This document shows positions 11,517-26,128 of a DNA stretch of 64,000 bases, piece by piece. The notes beneath the pieces are model-generated. The model was not told where the DNA came from. It saw only the letters and a program-made list of their open reading frames with translations, and searched no databases. The stretch is from Chromobotia macracanthus (lineage: Eukaryota > Chordata > Actinopteri > Cypriniformes > Botiidae), in assembly GCA_036877525.1 (NCBI GenBank), contig JAZGTH010000098.1:124001-188000 (forward strand), written 5' to 3'. Numbering within the stretch: the first letter of the stretch is position 1; every line of letters starts with the position of its first letter. Made by a program: the position numbers and the translations under genes.

Positions 11517-14500
11517 CAGAAATTAATTAAATCAATTTTAGCATCTCTGCGTCATGAAATCTCTTCATGGCCATGAAACATTTATGGCCCGTACATTTTG
11601 TCAATGCACAGCTGAGCAGCTGTGGCATAAAGTGGCAAAAAATTTTACATCCTGGACTTGTTTTACATCCTGACTAATTCGTGCATATGCTTTGAGAATA
11701 GCATGAGTCTATTGCCAAACTGAAGCTAGAAGAAGAAACAAACAATGAACAACCATAATCTGGGGCTTGAATCGCAGGTCACCGAGGGGGTGCTTACTCT
11801 GCCTCCCAGTAAGTGTTGTGATGTCAGCTCCTTTATACACTCGCCATCCATCTTACTAAAGCAATGGAGTCCACTGCGAAAACAGAGAGTGGGAGAAAAA
11901 CAATGGCTGAACGTATGTTTAGGGAAATAAATGAAATCGGAGGGTAAAGTGCTCCTCCCCAGATGCTGAATTTTTGACACCGAAATGGGAAACAAATGAC
12001 GCAGGGACCCCCGCTAGGCCACAGTGAGACAGCTGGGGGAACAAATGTCCTCTGATCTTAATGCCCTCTGGTTTTTAAGCGTCTAACCTACGAGCATTAT
12101 GGCGGGGCCTGCTAGCCAAGGAGAAAGACTAACACAAGCCATTATGCTCCTCTGCTTTTTACCTGCACTGGAGGATGAGGACAAAGACAATGGAGCTCAT
12201 CTTCTGCTTTCCACACAGCACCTGAAGCAGAGCATGTCTTATTCCTCGCCTGAGGCCTTTCACCACGTACAGCCATCGGATTACACCAAACAGTTCAGCT
12301 TTAAAGCACATCACACAGAGACCCCACAGTAATACTGATACACTGGCTAAAGGTGCGAGGCCCTGGCACACCCCTCTTAGATGAATATATGGTAGCCGCC
12401 TAGATTATAAATAATGTCTGAGATCCATATAAATATCACATCAGTCATATTTCAAAACAGAATAGTATGAATACTGCATACGACCTCCATTGCCTGCGTA
12501 CATATAAAACAAATTGAGGGGGAAGATGTATTTAAAACTAATTTATTGCAGTGCTTGAAAGGTAGCACTGTACGGATATTCCACAAACACTCTAGCTAGA
12601 TTTGTTTTCATTTTTAAACCTGAGCCACTAAAAGCACTAAAAGACTCCATTCACACTTTGTTTTGATGATCATTTCAGCCTCGGTTAAGTTTGAATAAAT
12701 TTATAGAATTCTATAGAGTTAAAATTAAAAACTAACACCGATCACTCTTTATTTTTACAATCTGAATTCCGATTGGTCGATCTACTTGCTTACTTACCTG
12801 TAATTGGTTATTTCTTTTTTTCTGTACTACAAGCACTTTAACCACCAGGACACGTGAAGTTAGTTGAACCTTGAATTTTTCTGAGGTCTAACAAAGAACA
12901 TTAATTCATTAATACGCTTCATAAAACTTTTTTCGATAAAAATTCATAGCAATTTTTTCAATCAGATTAAAATGTTGTATTTTAGAGGTCGCCTGCACTA
13001 ATACAATGGGCTCCATTCATTCTAAAGGAACTCTTCTCATAGTCTGAAGCAATGTGGCATTGTTCATTCTGTTCTCTCTTTCCAAAGATTTTTGACTCAA
13101 GTCTTTTCCCCTGACTTCTGTCTCTGGCCTCCCAGTCTTCAAAACACATTCTCCTCTCCCTCCTCCATCATAAATTAAAGACACAAGCACCAGTCTCCAC
13201 AGCAGCTTCAATTAAACATCTTCTTCACACTTCTGGTACAAAGCTTCTCTCTGTTCTCCAACAGTGAATCTAAGCTTCAGTTTTTGTCATGGGCTAAACG
13301 AGAATGAATCATATCCTTTATATATTGTAACAAGCTTCATATATTGTATTCACTGTATGTATGTAAGCTAGAAACATTTGAACTCTCTGCCACAGGTGCA
13401 TCATGGGAAGATGTTGTACTGGCTTTAATTGGAGAACAACTTTTGTTTACGCTACTTTTTTTGCACACTATTATTATTAAATCAGATAAAATATCTTTCT
13501 TCACAAAAGATTTCCAATGCATATTTGAAGAAATTTGGTTTGTTGGCTTGGTCTAAAATATAATAAAAAAACATATTCATGCATTAAAGACACAATAACT
13601 AAAAAGCAAAACAAAAAAAATGAAAAAATGAAAAAAAAACAAAAAAATTACATTTATGATATCTTACCCATTCTAAGTATCTTTGTTAACACTAACATAT
13701 TATTAAAACATTAAAATTATTGATACCTTTTTAACTAATTATATTAAATATTATAAACATATAACAGAAAACGTATAAAATATGTACTTAATGTACTTTA
13801 AATAAATAAAAGGAATATAAACATATGGTAAAGATCCCTTTAGTTGCTAACAACTATTTTGTGTTGCTCCCAGCCAAAAATGTTTACATTAAATGCAATG
13901 CCAATTCAATCAATAAAAATTATTTGCACATAGCAACACAAACACATAGCAACACAAACACTGTAAATAATTTTTGACCAAAATTTTTATAAAGGGCACA
14001 TTATCTGTTACTCTGTCTGGATGTGCTGCATTGTTTTGTTAAAGGCTGGTCCTAAAAGCACTTGTAATTTCCACGGTCTACCTATGCCTCCTATTGGCCT
14101 GTTTCATTCAGTTACCCTACACAGCCTGCTGAGCTCATGAAATACAGCGAGAACAGTGGTGGCGGGGGGTTGGAGCAATAGAGGGGTGAGGATGGAGATG
14201 AGGTTAGGAGAAGGAGTCAGAGAACGATATCTTATGGATGTCGACCACTGTCTCCTTACATAAATCTGCACATTAAGTACAATAAATGAGGTTTTTGCCG
14301 CCGAGGACCGGAGAATAGAGTCTGATTCAGTAATGTCATTTAAAAGCATTCACATCACAGGAGACTGTGGGGCCAGATTAGGGGCCCCCAGTTATCATCA
14401 GACTCTGTGTGTCAGTCCAGTGAATGATGGCCCCGATAAACAACCAAACATGATGGAACAATCCACACTCAGGGTTCAAATTTACCTTGCATCACCGTCT

Positions 14501-14722
14501 GTCCTTTCCAAATGTAACATTCTAGATTTGTGAATGTTTTGTGAGAGAAACAAACCGAGTGACAAAACAATATAGATACAGATGCACATAAGAAACAACT
14601 CCAAAATGTTAATAATTCCAAGTGTAACAATCTAATTTCATTGAACAAAACAATTTCAGCAGCTGTCATCTGTCTCCATTTCATTTATTCCTAATCCTAA
14701 AATCTTGATTTTAGATTCTTGC

Positions 14723-14880
14723 TTTACATTTACATTTATGCATTTGGCCGACACTTTAATCCAAAGCGATTTACAATGCATTGAGGGTCTGCATTTTGTC
14801 AGTTCATATGTTCTTATGCAATCGAACCCACAACCTTTGCGCTGCTAACACAATGCTCTACCAACTGAGCTACAGGAACA
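14723..14880 (-). mobile_element. tRNA-derived SINE, minus strand
   Basis: On the minus strand TAGCTCAGTTGGTAGAGCAT (A box) and GGTTGTGGGTTCGATTGC (B box) form a tRNA-like head; the other end is the widespread ACATTTACATTTATGCATTT tail. This SINE type is common in cyprinid fishes; I cannot give its family name with certainty. Confidence 0.8.
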
Positions 14881-17145
14881 CGGGAACATGTTGAATGATG
14901 CCTTTTCATACTAATGAAAGAAAATGAATAATAATAAATAAGATGCTAAACCTATATAATGCCTTTTCCAAGCTTAATCTGCTTTACAGACAAAAATATA
15001 TTAAAAGTACAGTAACATACTGTAATTGTTTTGTAAAGTCATGTGTCTATTAATATCTGGTCACCGTGTTTTTTAAAGTAAGATAAACAGGGCTCCTGTT
15101 AAAAAGAACGGCAAAATGTCTTTTTTAAAACGTTAATCCACAAGTTCCAAGTGCAAACAAAACACCAAAGATTATTGTGAGCTGTATTCATACAGTAACC
15201 GGTAAGCGCATCACATTAGTGTGAAATTACTACACGCATATGCATTCAGCATGCATTAGTCAAGTAATAAATATTGATGCGTGCTGAGAATGACAGCATA
15301 AATGTGTAGAATCAGAAGGATTAGAATGTTTGAAGAAATGAGGCATGTAATGATGGCAGATTCACCTCCATTATTTTCAGCCTGCCATTACTTTACTTAA
15401 GAGGCCACATCAAAGATGCAGCTGACGCCTTTGAAGCATGTATCGGAAACTGAACTCTGAATGGCCCCATTTTACAAAGCTTGACTCCAGGATCCTTCTA
15501 AATTCCAAGAAGCATATGACCCCTCCCATTAAACGCAACACAAAAAAAGGTCAGGCAACCATTTTACATTTACAACACAAGACTTTTTGAACAACTTTTT
15601 GAAACTCCCCCGCAAATTTCCATTGGTAATGAGGGAAGCGTTTGTGACTCTTCGCGGTGGCGATAATTAATGTCCCTCTTTTCAAAAGCGATTCGTTTTA
15701 AACACTCGCCTTCACAAAATCCCCCGTTCTTCACAGAACTGATGCTTTTTTAAAGAATAATCCCTCTGTTGTTGAACCTGAACAGAAGGTGAGAGCCAAC
15801 AAAGCAGTGAAGTGGCAAGACAAAAAAAATAGGTGAATCTGAGTCATCAGAAATAAGGACAGTGATCTATGTGATTGATTCGATTCCCTCTTGACGCTTA
15901 ACATGATAAATCTACAAGCCGAGGTCTGGGCTCATCAGCTCACGTCTGGACCACGCGGGTCACTTCATAGTTTGTGCCGGCTAAACCAAACCAGAACTTA
16001 ACGTCCGATAAGCTAAAGTGTATTGGATTTGGTAAGAGTTAGTCGATGGTTTCTAGCTCCTGGCTGCTGGTTTATGGTAATGTTAGTATCAATACAAACA
16101 AAGGCCACACAGCTGTACCAAGCACATTAAGGAAAAACAAGGCTGCCTCTGTCAGTTTGGTGTACAATAAAAGAGGGATTTAAAGGCAGGCCAACCAATC
16201 ACAAGGGAGCAACAAAATGAATGAACTGTAGAAATGCTCCGAGTTCATCTTTTTTATTAGCAGGTTCAAGTCTAGCTAATGGTTGAGGCTGCACTCAGGA
16301 TGTAAAATATACGACCCAGACACGTTTGGGTATCAAAGGTCAGGAAAGGGTGAAAGCAAGGAGACGGGATGATGGGAATTCTGTCGTAAAAGGCCGTTAC
16401 TGAGTTATGAATTTTGTAAGCCATTAGATAAAACATTTCTGATTAGGAAATCGGCTTCACCTATCAGGTGAGAAATTTATATAGGGGTCAAAACCGGAGA
16501 GGAATCAATAGACAATCTGAATAGCTTAATGACAGCTAAATGAAGGACAGGCAGGTGTCAAGGTGAGCACAACCATTCATTCATGAAAGATGTGTTGCAG
16601 ATGAAAAATAAATACTTTATAAATACATCACACATTTACATATTCCCATGAGGAAACTGCAGTCTGAGCATGTTTTTTATGGTTTTCTTTATCATAATTT
16701 ATAAACAAAAGCAAATCACTGGAGCAATGGCAAATGGACTATTATCCTGTACATCAATTATGAAATTGAAAACAAACATCTTTGCACTGATATTACTGTA
16801 TTCAATTCTTAAGACTGCTGGTAATGGCCATGTGGTCTGTTGAAGACACAATGAGATTGAGACTTGATCCATATGAAGGGTTTATGACAAAAGCTCTATT
16901 TTCCACATAAACCCTTTCATTGGTCCATCCAAAATGCTTTCATTATTAAAAAACATAAAATAGAAATATTATTTATGCTAATAGCTTAAAGTGCTATGAA
17001 ATTAAGATACTTACAATAACTAACATCTTAAAATCATGAAGTATTCAGTGAAAGCTTCTTATAATTGCAAAGACCATTTTACTGTATTACTATTTTTTAG
17101 ATTAGTATATTACTTAAAAAATATTCACCTCATTTCCTCTCACTC

Positions 17146-17165
17146 TTTTCTTTCTTTCTTTCTTT
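17146..17165. repeat. (TTTC)n microsatellite
   Basis: About five TTTC units in AT-rich intergenic DNA. Confidence 0.8.
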
Positions 17166-19786
17166 ATGTATTTCTGTCACTCAAATTCTACGCAAATTAT
17201 ACCCGAAAGCAATAAAGGTCACCCAAAATGGCTGTTTTTTAAGATCGAATTGGGAATTTCAAGGACCTATGAATGCGAGCTGCCATTATGATCCAATTCC
17301 CAGCTTATTTTCCTGATATACATCTCCTGACCTGTATTCAAAATTCATAGCTCCACAAGTGACAGAAGCACGTCTCGGACATCTGAGAAGTAAAGGCTTA
17401 TTCATGGCCCGGTCTCCATAGCAACCCAGTACTGACTAATAGCAGGCAGGTTTTGACACTGACGAGGTCTTCTGTGTTGAGAATTGTTTACATGTACACT
17501 ATGTGTTTCTAATGTGTTTCTAGTGCGTTCTTGCCTTTAAAATCAATTTCACTGCAAATGAATGAGAAGCCACAAAATGAACCTATAAAAAGGTTCATAA
17601 AGATAATGTCAGTGCAATATCTTTAATTATTTGTTTCAGTAAAGTGAAAATAAGAATATAATAATAATAAGAAGAATGATAATAATAATAACAATAAAGG
17701 CTACGATTAGACCAAGAATAGGAAAAAACATTGGTTAAAAAATTCAAGACAGGCCATCATACTGCAATTTACAATTATTTACCAACCTAGAGTCCTAAAA
17801 TTAGCATTTTGATTTAAACTGACCCTTTTTAGGTTCAGGTCAATATCACTTCCATTCCCAAATCAATTCAGGAGATGCACAGAAAATGAACTGACTGCTG
17901 AATTCCCTTTTGGCTTCCACATAAATGTTCCAAAAAATGATCCGAGTTCACCTCTTGAATTTAATTTAAGCACTTACAGAAGCACTGACAGACTTCCATG
18001 CCACAAACAAACAGACGTATATGTATATTTAATACATAATATTAAATCATATTCATATAAAGTACAGAATTTATTGTGTGTAATTCCAAGGCGCCAGTGC
18101 ACCAGCCGTATGTTATAAAATGTGTTTACATTGTTAAGGGTGTTTGAAATATTTTCACACTCATTTTAATAAAATTACAAATCTACAGGCTTAGAAGCAA
18201 AAGTTGTTCATTCCATGCAATGGACAAGAGATTTCAAAAACATTCTTTTCCCCTGTGATCGGAGCTCTTCGGAATGCACACGTATTGCCAAAGCTGACCA
18301 CTGGTACTTGTAAAAGCAATCTGGCAACCCTCTTTTATTTCCCCATCTTGGCCCACAATCCTCCTGCAGTATTAAGAATCCTGGGAAAGGTCACATGACA
18401 AATGACCGACAAACAAATCAAAGCACATTAGCTTGTTGCTTTGTTATCAACCGTCAGCAGAGATAACACAAAAATGTAGCTTCTCCCGAATAATTTGGCC
18501 TTTTTTTGGTCTAAATCAGGGGGAGGAAGGGAATAAGGAGGGAAAAACAGAATCTGGCAGTGGCTATTTGTCTCAGAGTTTGACAGCGAGAGAGCAATAA
18601 TACGCATTAATGATGATGCAAGAGCAAGTCTATGCAGCCAGGAGCAGTCAGTCACATCGGCTCCCAGGAGGTGCCAGTGAGCCAGGGCACACACACACTC
18701 ATACAGGGACATGCGTACATACCTCCCCAAGGTGAGTATGGCCGCTGGCTCCTGTGGCACTCGTCCCTGTCTATCTTTGTAGTCAGATCAGGGCATTCCA
18801 CAAAAATCTGAGTGTTTATGAATAGCAAAGGCGTGGAGTAGAGCCCGAGAAGAAATTTGAAAATGACAGTTCAGAAACAATCAGGGCGAATTTCAAACGG
18901 ATTAGCTTGGGAGGTTCTTGGCACAAGTTAGATGGTATCTCAACTTTCCAAGCGAAAGTCATCACATAGCCAGGAAAAATCAATCACATCTCCTCCAGGA
19001 TGAGAAAAATAATATGACAAACAAGTGCAATGGCTGCCGATTGCTCGACACAGAAGTTTTCTGCTATGAAATTAATTTCCCTTCCACACTTCCTCCTTAT
19101 ATTTATTTGTGTTGCTCATCAGTTCTGGCTGGCATCTTTCTCAGTTGTATTTACTGTTCTTTATATAATATAATACTATATATACTATATACAATATATA
19201 GCTACGAAAGCATCTCTATTATTTATATATTTTGTTGTATATGCACACATAACATTATATATTTATATTTACATTACCAGAATGTCACAGGTGTCACATT
19301 TATTTTACTGTGGAAATCTCTGACCATCACTGCACTGTTCTAAACAACATGTTTTTACATGCAGCACCAAAATTACAAGAAAGGAACTTTTCAGTGTTTC
19401 GTTTTAGTCTCAAACTTGACATCATCTTTAAACATGAATCGCAGGGTTAGTGGCCCGGGTTCAGGCGTGTTATACATAGACATGACCTGAGTGGAAGAGT
19501 AAGCGATTATGGCAGAATAAGTGAGAGAGAGAGGGTGCTCCAGGCCTGAGCTCCCTCACATGAAGCTTCACTACATGAGTGGTGATCCGCAGAGAGCCCT
19601 GATGGGACTGTATTTCTGCACAAAACTGCACCAGTCAGCCAGCGCTCCTGCCAAACTCCATACACCTGTATCTCTTACTGTAGATAGATGTTGAGACAAA
19701 GAAAAACAGAGAAGAGCTTAATGCCCTCCTAAAAGCATACTGCCTTTAGACCATGTTCGGATCTGAAATATTTAAAAACAAAAATT

Positions 19787-19850
19787 GCAGCGCAACTGGT
19801 AGAGCATGAGACTTGCAACTCCCTAGTCATAGGTTTGAATCCCAAAGAAT
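19787..19850 (+). mobile_element. tRNA-derived SINE head, plus strand
   Basis: GCGCAACTGGTAGAGCATG is A-box-like and GGTTTGAATCC (19832-19842) B-box-like, with tRNA-like spacing. A complete tRNA is not formed, because no 3' acceptor stem is seen. Downstream limits are unclear. Confidence 0.5.
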
Positions 19851-19875
19851 GCCAAGACTTTCTAATTTCACTATA

Positions 19876-20350
19876 AAGCCAGGCACAAACTATATGATTT
19901 TAATAGTTCTTTAACACTTGTTGCTTGTCAGATTGTACAAACATGATCCCAACTGTAAGCCATGTCACACTGTGGGATCTCAGTTATTATTAATGTCAGA
20001 CTGGTACAACAGTCACGATTAAAAAAATTGACCCACGCAAGAAAACTCATTCAGAGTGATGGTGAACCGCATTCACACACGGAATTGAAACGGTGGCTAG
20101 CAAACCAAACCAATGTGTAGCGTTCATTTTGATAAGTGCTCATATTGGTTTTTAATTTGAATTTGTCATAGGAGAAACCATACACCAAAATTCCTGACAC
20201 TGACAGAATATTATCAGAGAAAAGATCTGATCGCAACAGTCATTAATCAGCTATCGGCGATCATGTCAAACTATAGAGTTTGGCCTTGGATTCCAGGAAT
20301 TTTCTAGAATTTTCAAAATTTTGCCCAAAATCGTACTGTGTGCACTTAAG
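19876..20350. mobile_element. possible MITE with weakly inverted ends
   Basis: Left GCACAAACTATATGATTTT and right AAAATCGTACTGTGTGC are imperfect inverted repeats about 470 bp apart. The left sequence resembles a common fish transposon terminus. No target duplication could be defined. Confidence 0.3.
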
Positions 20351-23300
20351 CTTAAGTAGCTGTGAATAAAATGCCAAATGCGCAAGTAAATTGCATTTAG
20401 GGGCAGTTGCCTGCACTGGTGGAGCTTGCATGAATGGTAACGAATAATGTGCAGCCATGCATAACTGACATTACATAAAACAATACTTAAGTACACCATT
20501 TAAGGACAATCTGGATCAGACGTAATGAATAAAGACGTGCAGGAAAAAACAGCTGCAATTTGCTTTTCTGAAGGGCCTGCCACTGTCATGCAGAAACAGG
20601 TAAACATACAGTAAACATGAGACTTCGGATCTGCTTTAACTGACTCTGATTTTGGTCAACGTTTATCTCCTCTCAAAGCGCAAGGTTCGGTATTCAGAAG
20701 ACCTGATTATGCTCTGATTATGTCTACAGATAGATGTGCTGTGGACACAGTAGGTATTACACATTAATCTTACTGCATGTGTTTTAGATGTCAGACCTGC
20801 AGAATATTCAGTTGCGCATCTCTCTGACAGTTTTACAATTTTTAAACAATATTTTCAGGTTCTGCAGGATTGTGGGAATCCTGAATATTCCTTACGCTAA
20901 ATCTTAAACCCTGTAAATGTCTTGTGAACTAATTATTCATCAATATTGGCGAATGTATATGGTAGGTATTGATTATAATTACTGATTTAAGATGTGTATT
21001 ACTAAAAAATATTAACTGCATGTCATTCCTGACACATAAAATGTCTTTACAATGTGATTCACTTTAGATCATAAATGCATAAATTATGTGACTTGACGAT
21101 CAGGGTAATGTGACAGCTAAAACGATCATGTACAATAGCAAATTATTATGAGGATCATAAAAAATAACATACACAAGCAGATGCCACACCTTGAATTTGT
21201 ATTGTTCATTTTAGTTGTATAACATGCATGCAAATGTATAACATAATTGTATAATAGTATATATCTAAAGACAGAGGTCTGATATGACTTTGTGCAGTCA
21301 GAAGAAGGGAAGGCATATATAATGCATTATGGTGCACTCTTAGCTACAGAGAATTAGAAAATATCAGACTGTCTTTGTGATTTGATACTAGAATGAAAAA
21401 TGTCAAAAGCAGAGATGACATATCAGCCCAGTGAGGAGAAGTGGCTCTCAGACAGGGGATGTCATTTGTCATGATTGCCATTTGACTGCACTCGCACCTG
21501 CAGCCGCCCCTCCCCCACCGACTTCTCTACCTAAAGATGAATGATACATTGATAGCCATTAATTCCAAATTATACAAATTTGCTAAGTTGCATTCAGCAT
21601 GTGCGTGGAAATCAAATTTATCAGTGCTTTCTCTATTTTTCCCCCTACCCTCTTTGCTTTCCATGCATCCCGAACCTTTCAGTGGAAAATATTAGATTTG
21701 CGCTCGGCACAACACACGCAGCCAGACCATCAAACGCTAAGCTTGGTGACATTTCCAAATGTTCATCTCCCCTCATTTCAATCGTCCATTTGGAATGAAT
21801 AAAACGGTGGGGCGAATGGCAGCCCCCTGAGCTTTGCTGCATCTATGGCTCATATCTCTGCCTCCTCCTCTTCCTCATACCCCATCAGCCACCCAACCCA
21901 CAAATCACATGTCTCCGCCCCGCCCCCACCCTGAGCCCAACCTTTGGGAAGCAGAGGGGCTTTGTTGGAGGGGGACACAGCTGAGCCAGCCTCCCATCCA
22001 CAGCCCCCTGCGTAATACTGGAGGTAATTAAGCCACAGCTTCAAGGTTGTGTAGACACAAGACAATTCAGCCTAATGAAGTATCGATCGCCTCCAGCCGA
22101 AGTAAAACAAGCTGACATTCATTTAGAGGTACTGGTGAGAATATTACCACAATGCCGTGAATGACGTAAGGCTTCGATGGCACCGTTTTTAATCACATGG
22201 AAACAATGAGGTCTAGACTGTATAATGTATCTTATCCGGCTACTTTGTCATGAAATCTACAACAGTGTTACATGGTACACGAAAAGAGACATTTCTGGCT
22301 TAAGGAGAGAGTAGCAATATGAAAGAAAATAACTTTTCTTTAATAAATTATAAAAAAACACAAATTTAGTCAAAATGTAATGAATCTTATTTATCTTAAG
22401 CATATATAGACATACTGCAGATCAAACTTGGGAACTGCAGATTGTATCGTACAGCACTGTATTAACCAAATCCAGCATTATTAAAATCTGATATGCTCCT
22501 GAGCAATGTAAATGACGTTATCTGTCATGCAGCACTGTGGAGAATGACGTTATTGCTCCAACGAGCCCTGATCAAGATTCGGGTTCCTCTAAAACTAGCC
22601 TCAGAACACTGATCTCATCTATCCCAAGTAAACCTCCATAACAGTTAGCCAAAAATCCTCAAATGATAAACATATCTCATTAACAAATTTGAATCGTTAA
22701 ACTTGTCTGATTGACAGATGTTATGATTCATAACATTTGGCCTACTTCCACCACTGGGAGCTGCAGACCAAGCGTCCGACTAAACGCCAGCATAAACTAA
22801 TCAGCCAATTATCGAAAACCTTGGACGAGATCGTCTTAAAACAGCTGCAGAAAGTGAGATATGTCCATGGATTTTGTCCGTAATGGAAATAAACTCAGAT
22901 CCATTAACTCAGAGCTCAGCACACAATCCTCTTCAGTTCTCTATGGATTCAAAAAGTGTCTCTTTTCAAATGGAATTTTATTTGCATCCGTTAGAAATGT
23001 CAGATCTGGTACCTTTAATCGTGTTTATTATGGGACATTTAGATGCAAAAGGTAGGATCACTATTTGGTTTGAATCGGAGAAAAAAGATCTGATGCACCT
23101 TAACAACATCGCCTTGCAACAAATCGTTGATAAGATTCCAAGACAATTCACCACAATGAATCATTTCATCCAAAAAAAACACTGTTCTGCGATTTATGCA
23201 CCTTCAAACTGCGCACTCAAAACACCCACGTTTTCAGCTTATCAACACGATTGAATTCAAACATCCGGGCAGGGGCAGGATTTTTCCTTAAGTAATTGTC

Positions 23301-24600
23301 AGTCTTTTAATGGAATTCACAAATGTCAGTTGCCGATGTTTTAGTGCTAAATGCAGTACGAAGGATCCAGAAAGGTGGAACCTCACACCCAACCCATTGC
23401 ATTGTTAAACAGCCTCAATTATGCCAAATAGCCAGGTTTAAACAGCTATTTGCATTGTGTAATATCTACAATCAGTGCATACATGAAAGTCAATTTGCTT
23501 GGCCTTGTGGGGCAAAATATACAGTGAAAACCACTACAGCTTCCAATAAAAGTACAGTGAGTTCCATTTGTCAGCAGCACAGTTCAAATATTCTGACATG
23601 CTTTATGATAATGCCTGCAGAAACACGCTAACAAATCGGCGATGATGTGTAACATTTTTAAAAATGCACAGGGAAGGTTTCTGTTAATGTTATGCTTTAA
23701 ATTCATTCTACGGCTAAAAAGATCCAGCTGATGCATTACTGTATCGTTTTCAGAAAATGACAGACAAGTGGCACAACACTGTATGTTAACATTAGCACGA
23801 GGCCTTTAAGACATTTATACAAAACAGCACAAAGCATTCCACCCACAGAAGTGTAATATCTAAAAGTCAAAGTAGCAGTTTGAGCTTTAAGGGTGAGAGA
23901 GGTCAGGTCAGGTGACATAATGAACAGAACGGAACATGTTACTTCAATAATGCTCTTTTTCTTCTGTAATTCAAGGTGTTCATTACTCCTTGTAATGAAT
24001 ACTGGTATAGATAGCAAAGATTACATAATGTATAACTACACCTTACATTATGTACATTATGGTACATTCAGATGACCCCCTAAAGGCAAAAACTCACTGC
24101 AGAAAGATTTTACATGCATTTACATAGAAATAAATTCAAAGTCCATGCACAAAACACACCTGCAGGCTACAAAGAATGCAGAAATTTAAGAAAAAGAAAA
24201 GGCTAATCAGTTTAATAGAATAAGTCACACAAATTATCCGGCATAGACCTTCTAAAATGAAGATCGTACCAGAGGCATTTGATTTCACTTTACTTAAAAA
24301 CAAACTTTCCTTTTGACACTTTTTGACAAGCTTATAGCAATCGTAAGTCACATAAATTATAAATCAGAGATTGTTTTGACACACACAGATAAAAAAAATA
24401 GAAATGGCTGTCCAGTTTATGAAAGAAGTCAACATAAATAAAAAATGTTCTCACAGGCAACCATAAATATGGAGAAGCGAGGTGCGAAAATGAATATCTA
24501 GTCACTGCAATGAAAAAAACACAAAAACGAAGAAAACAGGGCGCATTGTGCAGGGCAGCTCTGCTTGTCTGACTGGGTGATGTTTGGCATCTTCACTTAC

Positions 24601-24694
24601 CTGTCACAGACGCACACGAGTTTGGCCAGATCCCCAGAGAATCCTGCTGGTGCTGAAAACACAGAGGCCGTCCGCAGAAACCATGCTGTCTGCC
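24601..24694 (-). other. candidate isolated exon of unknown transcript
   Basis: On the minus strand a consensus donor GACAG/GTAAGTG follows a block preceded by two possible acceptors: TATTTCAG (exon 24601-24694) and GGCCTCTGTGTTTTCAG (exon 24601-24652), the latter with a good pyrimidine tract. Two of three frames of the 94-nt version are open; neither gives a protein I recognise. It could be a lncRNA exon, an exon of a distant gene or chance. Confidence 0.22.
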
Positions 24695-26032
24695 CTGAAA
24701 TACATATATATATCGAATAATGTTTGTGTCAAAACATCTGTGCTTTAACTTTTGTCACAGCAATGTCAAATGTACGATCACTGTTTAATATGCTTTACAT
24801 TGTGGGCCTTGTTTGTGTATGAATGTTACATGTTACATACATGATAAGTGTAAATGATGAGTGTAAATTTGGTAACTAATTTTGAAAAGATGTACTCCAT
24901 CCAAAGTTATATGCTAAAAATAACAGAGATTTAATTAAAAAAAAATAAAGCCAGTTAAATGCTTTGCTTTCAACACTTTCTGACAAGCTAATAACAATCG
25001 TAAGTCACATAAATGTGGTATTGTCATTATAATTTATTATATTTACAATTGATACTCAGTACAGTATTTCTTGTACCTTTGGCCTTCACATACATACACA
25101 TCACATAAACAGTAAAAGTCTCTTTTTTCATTGTACTTTACTGTAATGTCAATTTATGTCATAAAAAAGTAGGCCAGGAACTCTCAATCTAATACTCATC
25201 ACTATTCAATCTACTGTATATGAATAGTGCGTGATTAATTCTTCAGTATTAATCATGTACTTTGTTCATATAAAACAAAGCTTAAGCTCGATTTGCCAAG
25301 ATATCTGACCTTGTGAAAGAGTTGAGACATTATGGCTTGGATTTAAAATGCATCTAAAGATTAAAACTGCTGGTTGACTATTAGAGCGGATTATAGATGA
25401 AGGAAAATTATTTTTCATTTTGATGCAAAACTGATTTAGAAGTACAAAAAATAAGGAGCAGGTGGTACGTTACATATTTGATAGCAAACAAGGTTACGCA
25501 TAAGACAGACGAGCGCTACGTTTCCATTTTGCCCCCCTCCCTTCCAGACGAGCACTAAAATTAAAGTAATACCTTGTGAGAGCAACGAGATTTGTTGTGA
25601 ATATGTGCTTTAGTGCTGCAGGCTACATTAAAAATACAGCGTGACTGATTTTCACTCCTTTATGACTATCAACTCTGTCTTGCTTCCTTTTCTGCGATGA
25701 ATCTTGTTTACCAGAACAGGAGTGTGTTAAAGTGTGAACAGAAATTACTCCTGGTGTAGACACCAGAAAGTTTTGCTCTGTCAAAAATGCATATTTTCAC
25801 CATAAAACTGCTTTGTAATGTAAGCATCATCAAATAACCTGCATTTTAACATTCAGGCAATCTAAAGTATACCAGGTGATTTTTAAAACACCGATGCGAA
25901 AGTAAAAATGCGTTAATCTCTTGTATGTATTTCACTAATGCCAAACAGAAGACTCAAAAAACACAACGATACATTTCAATTGCTTGTCCTATTCCTGTTA
26001 TCCGATCAGTCCTGCCTTCACTGTACAATAAA

Positions 26033-26128
26033 TTTTACATTTACATTTATGCATTTGATCAATAATCGTGTTTTTTTGGGAATCGTACCCACAACCACTG
26101 CTAATGCAATCTCTACTGTAACTAACTC
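26033..26128 (-). mobile_element. degenerate tRNA-derived SINE, minus strand
   Basis: The tail TTTACATTTACATTTATGCA and B-box remnant AATCGTACCCACAACC match the SINE at 14,723, with about 60 bp of the middle deleted. Confidence 0.6.

Larger units (their letters stand above)
8231..14722. other. intergenic, repeats only
   Basis: No gene seen. Holds two unrelated MITEs side by side (9531-9827, 9857-10107), a hAT fragment, an (AT)15 run and the CACTG-ended MITE. 13,557-13,830 is very A-rich low-complexity DNA (A8 to A9 runs). 11,750-12,400 is more complex and could be regulatory. Confidence 0.55.
14881..24300. other. intergenic, no gene seen
   Basis: Only short spurious open frames. 15,340-15,700, 18,420-18,780 and 21,420-22,200 have balanced, non-repetitive composition and are candidates for regulatory conservation; 21,850-22,000 is a C-rich tract. 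19,787-20,350 carries SINE- and MITE-like pieces. Confidence 0.5.

Noticed and set aside
18725..18745. overlapping donor-like sites on both strands (AAG/GTGAGTA plus, GGGAG/GTATGT minus)
   Set aside because: No acceptor with an open block upstream on either strand, so not called as an exon.
19787..19850. functional tRNA gene
   Set aside because: A- and B-box-like sequences are present but the acceptor stem does not close and no terminator follows; SINE head is more likely. The minus-strand copies at 14,723, 32,509 and 42,301 were rejected as tRNAs for the same reason.
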